Assembly (NCBI GenBank): GCA_022794265.1
Contig: JAAWEK010000023.1
Location: 29,696-93,695, forward strand
Length of the DNA: 64,000 nucleotides
Direction of reading: 5' to 3'
Source of the DNA: Lachnospiraceae bacterium
Lineage (GTDB): Bacteria; Bacillota; Clostridia; Lachnospirales; Lachnospiraceae
Part shown: piece after piece, positions 53,225-63,101 of the stretch
How the letters are laid out: the number at the start of each line of letters is the position of its first letter
Position numbering within the stretch: position 1 is the first letter of the stretch
Position numbers and translations under genes: made by a program
The notes under the pieces: generated by a model
The model's input: only the letters and a program-made list of their open reading frames with translations
Database searches by the model: none
What the model was told of the DNA's origin: nothing

Positions 53225-54903
53225 ATTCCCACTTCCTTATACTTCTCATAGTAATCCAGCAGTTCATTTCCCTGGGAAACTGTAATCCTCTTTCCTGCCG
53301 CCTTTCTCAGAATCCGGCCGGTATAAGTCGTGAAATAAGTATTATGTTCAAAGAAATCCGCCGGTTCGGATGTTCCGAATATTTCACCGTCAAAAATCAT
53401 GGAACAGTAATCCCCGTATTCCGCCGCAAATTCTATATCATGGGTCACCATTAAAATCGTTTTCCCCTGAAGTATCAAATCTTTCAAAACCTGTCCGAAT
53501 TCTTCTTTGGAACCTGCATCCATTCCCTTAGTTGGTTCATCCAGTAAAATTATCTCTGCCTGGGATAATAATATCTTCATCAGGGCTGCCTTTTGTATTT
53601 CCCCGCCACTCAGGTCATAGGGATGCATATGGTACAGATTCCCAAGACTCAGCCGAGTTTCATAGTATTTTATCAGTGCTTCCGTCTCCTGTTTTGTCCT
53701 GCCATTTTGATATCCGGTATCCAGAAAATCCTCATAAATCGTTTCTTTCAAAAACATAAACTGTGGCGTCTGGCACATATAGGCAACGCTCTGTCTGTCC
53801 ATATGTCCCCGGTATGGCTTATAAAGTCCGCCGATTACCGATAGCAGCGTGGATTTTCCCGAACCGTTCCCCCCCAGAAGACAATGAAGGGTATGCTGCT
53901 GAACAGTCAGTCCTGCCCCCCGTAATATATCTTTGCCATTTTTTTCATAACGGAACCATATGTTTTTAAACCGCAGCGCCGGAGAGTTCATATTTCTTCG
54001 GGAATTATCCGTTCTGACAGATTTACGCTTTCCGGATAAATCTTCGTCCAGTTTCTTAAGAAGCTCCATATTATAACGGCGGTTCAGATACCGGACCGCT
54101 TCTTTGACGTTCAGCGGACATTCTGCTGCTGTGCTTCTGTCCGCAAACATACGGACTGCCGAAGGCAGTGCCTTTATCAGACTGTCTCCGGAATTCCTTT
54201 GTTTCAAATAACCGTATAAATCTTTTGGTTTCTCATCTGCAATCAGCATTCCATCATCCAATACCAGTACCCGGTCCGCCAATGAAAAGATATCTTCCAG
54301 ATTATGTTCTGCCATCAGTATGGTAATGCCATAAGTTTCGGATAATTTCCGAATCGTATGAATAAATTCTTCAGCCGTGATGCGGTCCAGTTTCGAAACC
54401 GGCTCATCCAACAGCAACACCAAAGGCTCCGTTACCAGTACCGCCGCCAGATTCACCAGCTGTTTCTGTCCGCCGGACAAATCCTCCACCTTTTTATGAA
54501 AGAGCTCCTCAATCCCAAAGGAAATAGCCGTCTCACTGACTTTCATCCGGATATGGTTATTATCATATTGAAAATTCTCCAACCCAAATGCCAGCTCGCT
54601 GTATACCTTCTCCGTAACCAATGCTCCCTCCGTATTCTGAGCCACATAGCCAATATATTTTGCCGACTCCAGGTAAGACAGCTCTTCCGCCGGTTTTCCC
54701 TGAAACAAAATCTCCCCCTGTCGGTTTCCCGCCGGCGCCACCTCTCTTTTCAGTAATTTTAATAAAGTTGATTTTCCACATCCGGATGCACCGCACAGAA
54801 TTACAAATTCTCCGGCATTGACGCTGAAATTTAATCGGTTTAATGCCATTCTGCCGGAATCCGGATATTGGAAACTCAAATCCCTGACCTGTAATAGTTC
54901 CAT
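53221..54903 (-). CDS. ECF transporter fused dual ATPase (EcfA-EcfA')
   Basis: 560 residues with two complete ABC ATPase domains in one chain: first with GASGCGKSTLL, VEDLSGGQKQLVNLAAVLV and LLLDEPVSKLD; second with GGNGSGKSTLL, YDLSGGEIQKAALMK and LLDEPTKGMDAG. ECF transporters usually use two separate ATPases, so the fusion is notable. The ATG at 54903 overlaps the T-component gene by 28 bp, and its own stop overlaps the S-component start. Confidence 0.92.
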   Translation of the reverse strand: MELLQVRDLSFQYPDSGRMALNRLNFSVNAGEFVILCGASGCGKSTLLKLLKREVAPAGNRQGEILFQGKPAEELSYLESAKYIGYVAQNTEGALVTEKVYSELAFGLENFQYDNNHIRMKVSETAISFGIEELFHKKVEDLSGGQKQLVNLAAVLVTEPLVLLLDEPVSKLDRITAEEFIHTIRKLSETYGITILMAEHNLEDIFSLADRVLVLDDGMLIADEKPKDLYGYLKQRNSGDSLIKALPSAVRMFADRSTAAECPLNVKEAVRYLNRRYNMELLKKLDEDLSGKRKSVRTDNSRRNMNSPALRFKNIWFRYEKNGKDILRGAGLTVQQHTLHCLLGGNGSGKSTLLSVIGGLYKPYRGHMDRQSVAYMCQTPQFMFLKETIYEDFLDTGYQNGRTKQETEALIKYYETRLSLGNLYHMHPYDLSGGEIQKAALMKILLSQAEIILLDEPTKGMDAGSKEEFGQVLKDLILQGKTILMVTHDIEFAAEYGDYCSMIFDGEIFGTSEPADFFEHNTYFTTYTGRILRKAAGKRITVSQGNELLDYYEKYKEVGI

Positions 54904-55751
54904 ATTATTTTTTCCTTTATCTCAAATATCCAGGGGATGCCTGATGCTCCGCCGCATAAACAATATATCAATATATTTCCGATACTCCGCTCCGGCCATC
55001 GGAACACCGGATAAAACGTAACATTCATACCGGAATCTTTCCATAATACCAAAATCAAAATTCCTGCTATCAAAAAAACAGACAAAAAAACAGCATCCCG
55101 CAGAGTAAACCGATAGACGGAATAAGAAGTCCGTTTTCGCATGCCATATCCTCTGGATTTCATGGAATCTGCCGTATCCAGAGCATTTTCAAATGACCAT
55201 GTCATAACAATGGAAAAAGTTTTCATTCCCAGCAGCAGTTTATCGACATAAGAAGGTCTGTATTTTTTCATATTAATTTTCTGATAAGCATATATCTCAG
55301 ACGCTTTTCGTTTAAACAAAGGAATAAACCGCATGCTCATAGATATAACCAGCGCCAAATGGGGCATAGCTCTTCCAGATACATAAATGAATTTATCACT
55401 GCTCATAACCTGATTCAGACAGCTGCCCCAGAGCATCATGGCTGACAGCAACAGTCCGATATATCCTCCGTATATTACAGCTTCCAGCGTGACCGCCTTT
55501 CCATTCATAAAAAACAGAATAGTCATGCCATTATGGGATATCATCGGATTGACACATGCCGTCCCACAGGTCAGTAAAAGAATCCACAAAACTGTCTTAC
55601 AGATTTCCAATTTTTTTCTATGGCAGCTTAAAAAAAGGATAGAAGAAAAAATCCACAATACCAGTATTACCGGATTATCACACAACAGAATCAAAAGCAG
55701 AACCCCGGTAAAATATATAACATTAACGAACGGATGATAGGATTCAAACAT
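54876..55751 (-). CDS. ECF transporter T component (EcfT)
   Basis: 291 residues from the ATG at 55751, which follows the previous stop by one base (TGATATG) with GAGG eight bases upstream. Five or six transmembrane helices and the cytoplasmic coupling motifs (SMSMRFIPLF and RKASEIYAYQ with TADSMKSRGYG, the second Ala-Arg-Gly-type signature). Couples S component to the fused ATPase. Confidence 0.85.
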   Translation of the reverse strand: MFESYHPFVNVIYFTGVLLLILLCDNPVILVLWIFSSILFLSCHRKKLEICKTVLWILLLTCGTACVNPMISHNGMTILFFMNGKAVTLEAVIYGGYIGLLLSAMMLWGSCLNQVMSSDKFIYVSGRAMPHLALVISMSMRFIPLFKRKASEIYAYQKINMKKYRPSYVDKLLLGMKTFSIVMTWSFENALDTADSMKSRGYGMRKRTSYSVYRFTLRDAVFLSVFLIAGILILVLWKDSGMNVTFYPVFRWPERSIGNILIYCLCGGASGIPWIFEIKEKIIWNYYRSGI

Positions 55752-55752
55752 A

Positions 55753-56673
55753 TCAGTTCCCTCGCAGATCATTGCCGCCGTCGCAGCTGAACCGCCATTG
55801 TACAAAGTCTCCATCCTTCAGCTTTTTGCTGCTGCAACCCACACCGGCCCACTCACCGTTAACCATATACATCCAGCCGGAGCTGCTTCCACATGATTTT
55901 TCATAGATATACTGAATTCCTTTGACATAAACAGTACTGTAAATATTTGCAGATTCTCCCTGATAATCCAGTTGGATTTGATTTGCCCTTGCTGTCATCT
56001 TCAGAAGGTCAAAAACCGTACTTCCTTCGTTAATCTGATATCCGGTCTTATCCAGTATCTTTCCGTTTCCTATATAATCAGCCAGAACCTCTCCATCTTT
56101 TAAATCTTCCATATGATCTAAAATATTCATACAATCAATACTGATATATACTGTAATGGTATCCGGTTCCTGCTGTGGCTCTTCCGTTGTTGTTACTGCT
56201 TCTGTAGTCTCTGGAACTGTTGTTTGCAAAACCTCTGACGAGTCCTCCTCAGACCGGGATTCCGGTTCCGCTGTCTGTTCCGTTTCTGTGGCAGTTATAG
56301 TCGTTTCTTCCCAGGAAGTCTCCTCTGTTCTTTCTGATGATACAAAAACATCCGGTTCGGTTTCCGTTTCTTCTGCAGTCTCCCCAGTAACCTCCGTACT
56401 TAATGAATCTCTCTCTGTCTCCGCTGCTTCACTGTATATCTCCGTTGTTGTTTTATACTCATGAACCGCTGTCTCTCCCTTCACATCGGAAGAAGCCTCT
56501 TCCACGATTTTCAACGTAACATTATAATACTCTTCCCTGCTCTGAAAATCATTAAACATGCAAAAACAAATGACTCCTGCAAGAATCAGACACACCGCTA
56601 CAATTTCTTTATGATTTTGGATAATTTCCATTAATTTATCTTTTATTTTTAAAATCCGGTCTTTCATAATCAT
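55753..56673 (-). CDS. DUF4430 surface protein of the ECF transporter operon
   Basis: 306 residues: N-terminal membrane anchor (about 19-41, IVAVCLILAGVICFCMF), a long Ser/Thr/Glu-rich stalk (about 60-180), and a C-terminal DUF4430 domain (about 205-300) with GSTVFDLLKMTARANQIQLD, YEKSCGSSSGWMYMVNGEW and VQWRFSCDGGNDL. DUF4430 resembles the C-terminal domain of transcobalamin and intrinsic factor, so it may capture a corrinoid and hand it to the S component. First gene of the transporter operon; the ATG has GGAG four bases upstream. Confidence 0.85.
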   Translation of the reverse strand: MIMKDRILKIKDKLMEIIQNHKEIVAVCLILAGVICFCMFNDFQSREEYYNVTLKIVEEASSDVKGETAVHEYKTTTEIYSEAAETERDSLSTEVTGETAEETETEPDVFVSSERTEETSWEETTITATETEQTAEPESRSEEDSSEVLQTTVPETTEAVTTTEEPQQEPDTITVYISIDCMNILDHMEDLKDGEVLADYIGNGKILDKTGYQINEGSTVFDLLKMTARANQIQLDYQGESANIYSTVYVKGIQYIYEKSCGSSSGWMYMVNGEWAGVGCSSKKLKDGDFVQWRFSCDGGNDLRGN

Positions 56674-56727
56674 TCACTCCGACCTTTATTTTTCCTCTGC
56701 ACATCCGTGCAGGCTTCATTATTATAC

Positions 56728-56771
56728 AAAAAAAACCGTCATAAAACAACCGGTTTTTGTTTTATGACGGT
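56728..56771 (-). terminator. Terminator after the Bax inhibitor-1 gene
   Basis: ACCGTCATAAAACA (56735-56748) pairs perfectly with TGTTTTATGACGGT (56758-56771), nine-nt loop, followed by Us on the minus strand (56728-56735). Confidence 0.9.
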
Positions 56772-56793
56772 AATGATGTATATTCCTTTTCTA

Positions 56794-57597
56794 TCAGTTT
56801 TTACTCTTTCCCATGATTGCAAGTAAACGAAGAAACAGATTAAGCAAATCAAGATATAACTCCATTGCAAAATATATGGCTAACGAATTAGCGTTGCCTG
56901 TAGTTGCCTGAAGAGAATGTTTCTTTAATTTCTGAACATCATATGCTGTTAATCCTACAAATATGATTACACCGATATAGTTCATCACCATATCCACTCC
57001 TGTACTGTGGAAAATCAATACATTAAAGAGAGTTACCACTAACATTCCAATCAAAGCCATAAGAGCAATAGCGCCAAAAGACGTCAAATCTCTTTTGGTT
57101 GTAAATCCATAGATGGCCATAACTGCAAATACAACTGCTGCCAAAACAAATATCTGCTGGATAGATCCGATTTCATATGCAAAAAAGATAACGGACAAAG
57201 TCATACCATTGATAATACAATATGCAGTAAATAAAATCCCTGCTGCTATGGCATTATTCTTTTTAATGCAGAACGATGCACCAATGACCACCGCAAATTC
57301 TATGATAAAGAACAGCATTACATTCTCAAGCATTGATTTAAACATAGATGGATTTGTTATTGTAATATATGCTGTAACCGCCGTAACCACTAACGCAATC
57401 ACCATGATCATAAAAGATTTTGCTATTGTGTTGGTCGCAAGTTCCGCTCTGTCTACACTGTCATATATGCTTCCGGAATATGCCCCCGAACTTCCCTGCC
57501 CCGGATAGGAATAATTCATGGAATCATTTGTTCCAAATTCCGAATACTGCATATTATCCTGACCGAACTGATTATAATCATCATTATAATTTGCCAT
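56794..57597 (-). CDS. Bax inhibitor-1/YccA family membrane protein
   Basis: 267 residues: a polar Tyr/Gln/Ser-rich N-terminus of ~55 residues, then seven transmembrane helices typical of the TMBIM family, including GFTTKRDLTSFG, VVTLFNVLIFHSTG and GVIIFVGLTAYDVQKLKK and the C-terminal FAMELYLDLLNLFLRLL. BI-1 relatives are pH-gated calcium leaks in other organisms; bacterial role unclear. Single gene with its own promoter and terminator. Confidence 0.92.
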   Translation of the reverse strand: MANYNDDYNQFGQDNMQYSEFGTNDSMNYSYPGQGSSGAYSGSIYDSVDRAELATNTIAKSFMIMVIALVVTAVTAYITITNPSMFKSMLENVMLFFIIEFAVVIGASFCIKKNNAIAAGILFTAYCIINGMTLSVIFFAYEIGSIQQIFVLAAVVFAVMAIYGFTTKRDLTSFGAIALMALIGMLVVTLFNVLIFHSTGVDMVMNYIGVIIFVGLTAYDVQKLKKHSLQATTGNANSLAIYFAMELYLDLLNLFLRLLAIMGKSKN

Positions 57598-57663
57598 GCC
57601 TACCTCTTTTCTGCCTGTCTCTGACAGGACTTTTTAATATCTGTGAACATTGTTCATTGTTAT

Positions 57664-57692
57664 ACTATAACACTATAATCATATTCCGTCAA
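57664..57692 (-). promoter_or_regulatory. Promoter of the Bax inhibitor-1 gene
   Basis: Minus strand TTGACG (57687-57692), 17-bp spacer, TATAGT (57664-57669). Confidence 0.6.
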
Positions 57693-57766
57693 TTATACAA
57701 AACGAAAATTTTTATGAATCATATATAATTTCTGCCAGATACTGTACCTGACTGATTATTTTTTTA

Positions 57767-59320
57767 TTATAAAAGCGGCGCAATCATACGCAAAAGTGAA
57801 TCAAACAGCCCGCCAAAAAACCCCTGCCTGGTGTCTGTTAAATATATTTCTCTGGAAATCTCAAAGGTATTCAGACAATCCTGCTTCAATTTTTGAATTG
57901 CCTGAGTATTATATAAAAAGGTTCCGCATTCAAAATGCAGATACAGGCTTCGGAAATCCATATTGATGGTTCCCACTACGCCGAATTTATCATCACAGAC
58001 ATAACTCTTGGCATGTATAAATCCCGGCGTATATTCATAAATCCTCACACCGGCTTTTAACAGTGGCGGATAATTGGATTTTGTTAAACGGTTGACGATT
58101 TTTTTATCCGCAATTCCCGGAGTTACAATCCGTACATCCACCCCTCGTTTGGCAGCCAGACACAACGCAGTCTTCATTTCATTGTCTATGACCATATATG
58201 GTGTGAAGATATATACATAATTCAATGCCTGATTGATTAATTCTATATACACGTTTTCGGCAATCGGCTCGTCTTCCAACGGTGTATCACAAAAAGGCTG
58301 TACAAAGCCGTCTGACCTGTCAAAAACCGGAAGTTCCTCCAAATGCGGCCGATAATTATTTATATCTGTATCATCTGGTTTATAGGCTCTCCATGCTTCC
58401 ATAAACATTACCGTAAAATTCCATACGGCAGGACCCTTTACCATAACTCCGGTATCCTTCCAGTGACCGTACTGGGAACCGATATTGATATACTCGTCCG
58501 ACAGATTAATTCCTCCGTTAAAAGCCGTGTGCCCGTCAATGACCATTATTTTTCTATGATCTCTGTTATTCATTACAAAGGATAAAAACGGAACCAGTGG
58601 ATTAAACGCCACACACTGAATATTGCTTCCCATATTCTCTACAAATTCCTGATAGCCCGGTGGCAGAAGCGCCACACAGCCAATATCGTCATACATGATG
58701 CGGACTTCTACTCCCTGCTCCGCCTTCCGGACCAGAATTTCCAGTATCGTATCCCACATTTTACCTTCATTCATTATGAAATATTCCAGAAAAATAAAAT
58801 GCTTTGCCTGTTCCAGTTCTTCACACATACGCTGGAACATCACTTCTCCCAGTTCAAAATACTCCGTACAGTAATTCGGATATACCGGATAATCACTGGT
58901 ATTATGAATATAATCAGAAGTCATTGCCGCCCGGTTATCCTGCCGTCTGAATTCTTCCCGGGCAATTTCATCCATTAAAATATCTTTTCGAAATTCATCA
59001 TGAAAACCCTTCATTTTTTTTCGCAGAAATTTAGACGGCTTTTTATCCCCAAAACAAAAATAAAACAGGCCTCCAAAAACAGGCAGCAGCAGAATCAGTA
59101 TAATCCAGCCGATTTTAAATTCCGGATTCAAATCCTTAGAAATCACATATAGTACCATTAACGCACTGATTAGTGCAAATGCGGCACTGATTGCTGCAGA
59201 ATATTCCGTCAGACGGAATAAGGATACAACAAGCCATCCAACCTGTAGCAGAATTAATACCACAGTCAGAAAAATTCTGTTGCATATTCTGTAGAACTTT
59301 TTTTTCACTCTTCTCTTCAT
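57767..59320 (-). CDS. cls: Cardiolipin synthase (phospholipase D type)
   Basis: About 517 residues from the ATG at 59320; a longer reading to 59380 overlaps the MATE gene by 25 bp and both ribosome sites are weak, so the start is not certain. Two transmembrane helices near the N-terminus (VVLILLQVGWLVVSLF, SALMVLYVIS with a third short one), then two phospholipase D motifs: HRKIMVIDG and HAKSYVCDD with GTINMDFRS. Condenses two phosphatidylglycerols, or PG with CDP-DAG, to cardiolipin; its precursor pathway uses CdsA at the start of the window. Confidence 0.93.
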   Translation of the reverse strand: MKRRVKKKFYRICNRIFLTVVLILLQVGWLVVSLFRLTEYSAAISAAFALISALMVLYVISKDLNPEFKIGWIILILLLPVFGGLFYFCFGDKKPSKFLRKKMKGFHDEFRKDILMDEIAREEFRRQDNRAAMTSDYIHNTSDYPVYPNYCTEYFELGEVMFQRMCEELEQAKHFIFLEYFIMNEGKMWDTILEILVRKAEQGVEVRIMYDDIGCVALLPPGYQEFVENMGSNIQCVAFNPLVPFLSFVMNNRDHRKIMVIDGHTAFNGGINLSDEYINIGSQYGHWKDTGVMVKGPAVWNFTVMFMEAWRAYKPDDTDINNYRPHLEELPVFDRSDGFVQPFCDTPLEDEPIAENVYIELINQALNYVYIFTPYMVIDNEMKTALCLAAKRGVDVRIVTPGIADKKIVNRLTKSNYPPLLKAGVRIYEYTPGFIHAKSYVCDDKFGVVGTINMDFRSLYLHFECGTFLYNTQAIQKLKQDCLNTFEISREIYLTDTRQGFFGGLFDSLLRMIAPLL

Positions 59321-59355
59321 TGTTTTTCCGGGTATCCTTTCGTAATGATTTAAAT

Positions 59356-60684
59356 TTATACCAGTGTATGCTCTCTCCATCTTTCACTTTTATAACGATA
59401 AATAAAAAATACGGACCTGACGCACCAGTCGATTACCATTGCAATCCATATTCCGAATGTCATCAGATGAAAATACTTTCCCAGCAGTATACCGCAGATA
59501 ATCCGGCAGAACCACATGGAGGCCACACCTATAATCATTGTATATTTTGCATCATTGGCGGCTCTCAATACATTCGGCAGGGTAAACGAAAGCGGCCAGA
59601 TAAATATGGCGCAGATTCCATGAAATACTAATATGCGGAACGTATACTTTGAAGTATCTGCCGATAACTGATAGATTTTCATAACCAGAGGCAACAAAAT
59701 CATAATAGCTATATTTACAACTGCCATGGCAATGTATGTATATTTCATTAGTTTTTTACAATAATACTTTGCCTGCTCATAATCACCAGCGCCGATACAC
59801 CGGCTGATTACCGTTACCATGGCAAGACCAACTGCCATTCCAGGCAGTATCTGAAATCCTGCAACCGTGTTTCCCACTGCATTCGCTGTAATCTGTACGG
59901 TTCCAAATCCCGATACAAAACTTAATAACAAAATCTTGCCAAGCTGAAACATACTGTTCTCCACTCCGCTTGGCACACCTATGTATAAAATTTTTCTAAT
60001 CATCTCTCTGTCCGGCTTGTAACGGAATGGTCTGCTGATATGAAGTACCTGCTTCTGATTTCTTAATATTACGACCACCAGAACAGCCGCTACGATTCTG
60101 GATACCAGGGTAGGAATCGCAACCCCTTCCACACTGAAATGAAATCCATAGATCAGCACTGCATTTCCTACGATGTTTAAAACATTCATCACCGTGGAAA
60201 CCACCAGTGAAACACCGGAATTTCCCATGGTCCTCAATATGGCTGCACCGCTGTTATAAATGGCAATAAAGGGAGTTGCCGCCATTACAATCAGCATATA
60301 CCGCCTGCTGTAATCCATAACATCGGCATCGATTTTTCCGAATACTTTTGTCAGAATAATGTTCTGACCCAGATAAATAATTACCATGATTACAATTGCT
60401 GCCAGAGTATTAAAAACCAGAAGCTGTTCCGTCGAACTACAGGCTTCCTTCTCCTTCTTTTTGCCCAGATACTGCCCCGCTACCACCGCACCGCCGGTTG
60501 CCAGCGCCGCAAACACCTGGTTCAGCAAGAGATTAATGGAATCCACCAGAGAAACTGCGGATATTGCCGATTCTCCCACTTTTGAAACCATCAGCGAATC
60601 CGCCAGTCCCACGGTAACCGCCAGTAATTGTTCAAAAATCAAAGGCATGATTAACTTTTTCAAATCTTTTGATGTAAATAACAT
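59356..60684 (-). CDS. MATE-family efflux transporter
   Basis: 442 residues from the ATG at 60684 (GGAG six bases before); the longer reading would cover the upstream hairpin. Twelve predicted transmembrane helices in two halves; N-terminal family motifs LIFEQLLAVTVGLADSLMVS and SINLLLNQVFAALATGGAVV. Exports drugs or metabolites with Na+ or H+. Substrate unknown; cls follows directly. Confidence 0.9.
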   Translation of the reverse strand: MLFTSKDLKKLIMPLIFEQLLAVTVGLADSLMVSKVGESAISAVSLVDSINLLLNQVFAALATGGAVVAGQYLGKKKEKEACSSTEQLLVFNTLAAIVIMVIIYLGQNIILTKVFGKIDADVMDYSRRYMLIVMAATPFIAIYNSGAAILRTMGNSGVSLVVSTVMNVLNIVGNAVLIYGFHFSVEGVAIPTLVSRIVAAVLVVVILRNQKQVLHISRPFRYKPDREMIRKILYIGVPSGVENSMFQLGKILLLSFVSGFGTVQITANAVGNTVAGFQILPGMAVGLAMVTVISRCIGAGDYEQAKYYCKKLMKYTYIAMAVVNIAIMILLPLVMKIYQLSADTSKYTFRILVFHGICAIFIWPLSFTLPNVLRAANDAKYTMIIGVASMWFCRIICGILLGKYFHLMTFGIWIAMVIDWCVRSVFFIYRYKSERWREHTLV

Positions 60685-60705
60685 AATCGTCTCCAATTTT
60701 AAAAT

Positions 60706-60731
60706 AACAGGGTGACTGTCATCACCCTGTT
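60706..60731 (-). terminator. Hairpin between corA and the MATE gene
   Basis: AACAGGGTGA (60706-60715) pairs with TCACCCTGTT (60722-60731), 6-nt loop. The tail is ATTTTAAAATT rather than pure U, so termination is probably partial. Confidence 0.6.
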
Positions 60732-60808
60732 CAATTATATTACGATTTTCGAATTGCTTCAATTAATTTTTTTCGGTTAATCCGGTAAATAATTTTATAA
60801 TCAGTATT

Positions 60809-61750
60809 TTACATAAGTTTTTTCTTTTTAAAATACACAATGCAGACCGAAACGATTACGATTCCAAACACTATCACATAAAGATATCCGTATCTCCACT
60901 GCAGTTCTGGCATAAAATTAAAATTCATTCCATACCATCCCGTAATCACGGTCAGCGGCAGAAATATAGTAGTGATCACCGTAAAAACTTTCATGATACT
61001 ATTAAGATTGATATCTAATGTGGCTTCATACACTTCCCTTAACTGGACTGCCATATCCATTAAAGACATAACGCTGCCCAGCAGACGGTTCACTTTTCCC
61101 GTAAATAAGCGTATATATTTTAAATCTTCCTCAGAAAACAGATGATTCTCATTTTCCTGTAATTCTTCTCCTACATCAATTAATTGCTCATAATAGTCCC
61201 GAAATGTGAGTAATTCTTTTTTAAACCGGAATATTTGCCGGTTGATCATATTATCTGGTACTGCATTTATCATATTTTCTTCCAATGCAGTAATGCGGTT
61301 TCCCATGGATTCCAAAATTTTATTATCCCCATTTATCATTCTTTCAAAATAGGCAAAAATAATTTTTTCCAAAGTAATGGAATCTTTATATTTTTTCAGG
61401 GCGGCTTCAAACATAGCTAAGGTACTTTCATTTTCGTCTTTTAATTTCACTATTAAAAACAGATTTTTTTTTATAAAATATGCAACCCTGTCCAGTTTTT
61501 CATGGAGCAGCGCCTGTTTAATAACGGTGATATAGCCGCAGCTGTAATCCTCATAAACATCAATATTGCTTCGAATACTTTCCCGATTATTTTCACATTC
61601 GGCAATTATATTTTCCGACAATCCAAAACAACTGTATATTTCCTCAAATTCATCAAAATTAATATATCCTGCATATACGTTGTCGTCTTTCATATTAATA
61701 TCTTTCAGTTCAATGGTTTCATCAACACTTTTTGTCAGATTATAAAACAT
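60809..61750 (-). CDS. corA: CorA-family divalent metal ion transporter
   Basis: 313 residues with an N-terminal alpha/beta cytoplasmic domain, long helices, and two C-terminal transmembrane helices; the selectivity motif is GWYGMNFNFMPEL (GMN) before the last helix. Magnesium, cobalt or nickel uptake. Ends in a Lys-rich tail (YFKKKKLM). It lies 25 bp after trxB. Confidence 0.93.
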   Translation of the reverse strand: MFYNLTKSVDETIELKDINMKDDNVYAGYINFDEFEEIYSCFGLSENIIAECENNRESIRSNIDVYEDYSCGYITVIKQALLHEKLDRVAYFIKKNLFLIVKLKDENESTLAMFEAALKKYKDSITLEKIIFAYFERMINGDNKILESMGNRITALEENMINAVPDNMINRQIFRFKKELLTFRDYYEQLIDVGEELQENENHLFSEEDLKYIRLFTGKVNRLLGSVMSLMDMAVQLREVYEATLDINLNSIMKVFTVITTIFLPLTVITGWYGMNFNFMPELQWRYGYLYVIVFGIVIVSVCIVYFKKKKLM

Positions 61751-61775
61751 TCGGTTCCCTCATATTCATTTTTCC

Positions 61776-62693
61776 TCATTCAACAATGGCCGCCAGAGCC
61801 GCTACCGCTCCGTCACTGGCAGCCGTTACCAGCTGGCGGACCTGTTTGGTACGGCAGTCTCCAGCCGCAAATATTCCCTCTTCACTGGTTCTGCAGTCTT
61901 CCCCTGCTATTATATATCCATATGCATCCAATGTGAGAATATCTTTATAAATATCATTCTGTGGTTCCCGTCCAATTGCCACAAAGAGTGCCGCTGATTC
62001 TATCACCCTGCCATCCGATAATTCCAATGATTCCAGTTTCTCATTGCCATTGATGGCCGTTACCCTGCAGTTCATCAGATATTCTATGTTGTTTTTCTGC
62101 TGCAGCTGCTCTGCCATTCTTTGCTCTGCCCGAAATGTATTTCTCCGATGAATGATATATACTTTACTGCAAAGTCCGGATAAATATACAGCCTCCTCCA
62201 ACGCTGTATTGCCTCCCCCATACACCGCCACCGTTCTTCCTTTAAAAAAAGCGCCATCACAGGTAGCACAATAGGATATCCCTGCTCCGGTCAGTCTTTC
62301 TTCTCCATCCAGACCCATCCGACGGCTTCGGGAACCGGTAGCAATAATAACTGTTTTTGTCCTATAAGTATTCACGTCTGTAAAAACTATTTTATACCGT
62401 TTTTCTTCCTTTAAAATCCGAATTCCGTCTGCTTTTTCAAACCGAATCTCCGCACCGGCACCCACCGCCTGCTCGTATAACCCTGTGGCAAACTGAAATC
62501 CGGAAACATGGCCGATACCCGGATAATTCTCAACCTCCGGAGAATAAATAATCTGTCCCCCATAAGATGTTTCTTCCAATACCAAAACCCTTTTGGAAGC
62601 CCTGGCTGCATATACCGCTGCCGATAGTCCCGCAGTTCCGGCTCCAATAATAATAACATCATATATTTCCAGTTCTCCAACCATGTTTCCCAT
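61776..62693 (-). CDS. trxB: Thioredoxin reductase
   Basis: 305 residues from the ATG at 62693 (GGAG nine bases before); a TTG five codons earlier is possible. FAD motif IIGAGTAGLSAAVYAARASK, redox CATCDGAF (CxxC), NADPH motif YGGGNTALEEAVYL and FAD-site GEDCRTSEEGIFAAGDCRT. The usual CATC is present. Reduces the thioredoxin encoded 31 bp upstream. Confidence 0.94.
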   Translation of the reverse strand: MGNMVGELEIYDVIIIGAGTAGLSAAVYAARASKRVLVLEETSYGGQIIYSPEVENYPGIGHVSGFQFATGLYEQAVGAGAEIRFEKADGIRILKEEKRYKIVFTDVNTYRTKTVIIATGSRSRRMGLDGEERLTGAGISYCATCDGAFFKGRTVAVYGGGNTALEEAVYLSGLCSKVYIIHRRNTFRAEQRMAEQLQQKNNIEYLMNCRVTAINGNEKLESLELSDGRVIESAALFVAIGREPQNDIYKDILTLDAYGYIIAGEDCRTSEEGIFAAGDCRTKQVRQLVTAASDGAVAALAAIVE

Positions 62694-62723
62694 AAAAATC
62701 TGCTCCAAACCATCTATTCTTAT

Positions 62724-63035
62724 TTAAACTTCCAGCATTTTTAATATTTCCGTCTTCGGACGGACACCTACTGTAGTTTTCAGTACCGTTCCGTTTTTGA
62801 TTAGAACCAGGGTAGGAATGGTTATAACTTTGTATTGAGCGGCCAGTTCCGGCTCTTCGTCCACATTTACCTTACAAACTTTTACATCCCCTGCCTCTTC
62901 GGCCACCTCATCCATAACCGGTAAAAGCATCTGACACGGACCGCACCACGCCGCCCAAAAATCAACTAATACAGGTTTATCTGACTGCATGACCTCAGTT
63001 TCAAAATTTGATTTTGTAATATGCATGACTGCCAT
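62724..63035 (-). CDS. trxA: Thioredoxin
   Basis: 103 residues, typical. Active site FWAAWCGPCQMLLPVM with the C-G-P-C motif and the cis-Pro loop ITIPTLVLIKNG. Good GGAGG just before the ATG. Together with trxB it supplies thiol reducing power, for example to ribonucleotide reductase. Confidence 0.96.
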   Translation of the reverse strand: MAVMHITKSNFETEVMQSDKPVLVDFWAAWCGPCQMLLPVMDEVAEEAGDVKVCKVNVDEEPELAAQYKVITIPTLVLIKNGTVLKTTVGVRPKTEILKMLEV

Positions 63036-63101
63036 ATCTTGTCCTCCTTTTCATCATTTACATTCCCGTATATCTTCTATTATGCTCTTAAATTTTCTTT
63101 T

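Noticed and set aside
56674-56727. Possible cobalamin riboswitch before the DUF4430 operon
   Set aside because: The leader is about 50 bp and contains only a short hairpin (CTGCAC/GTGCAG), far too short for a B12 aptamer.
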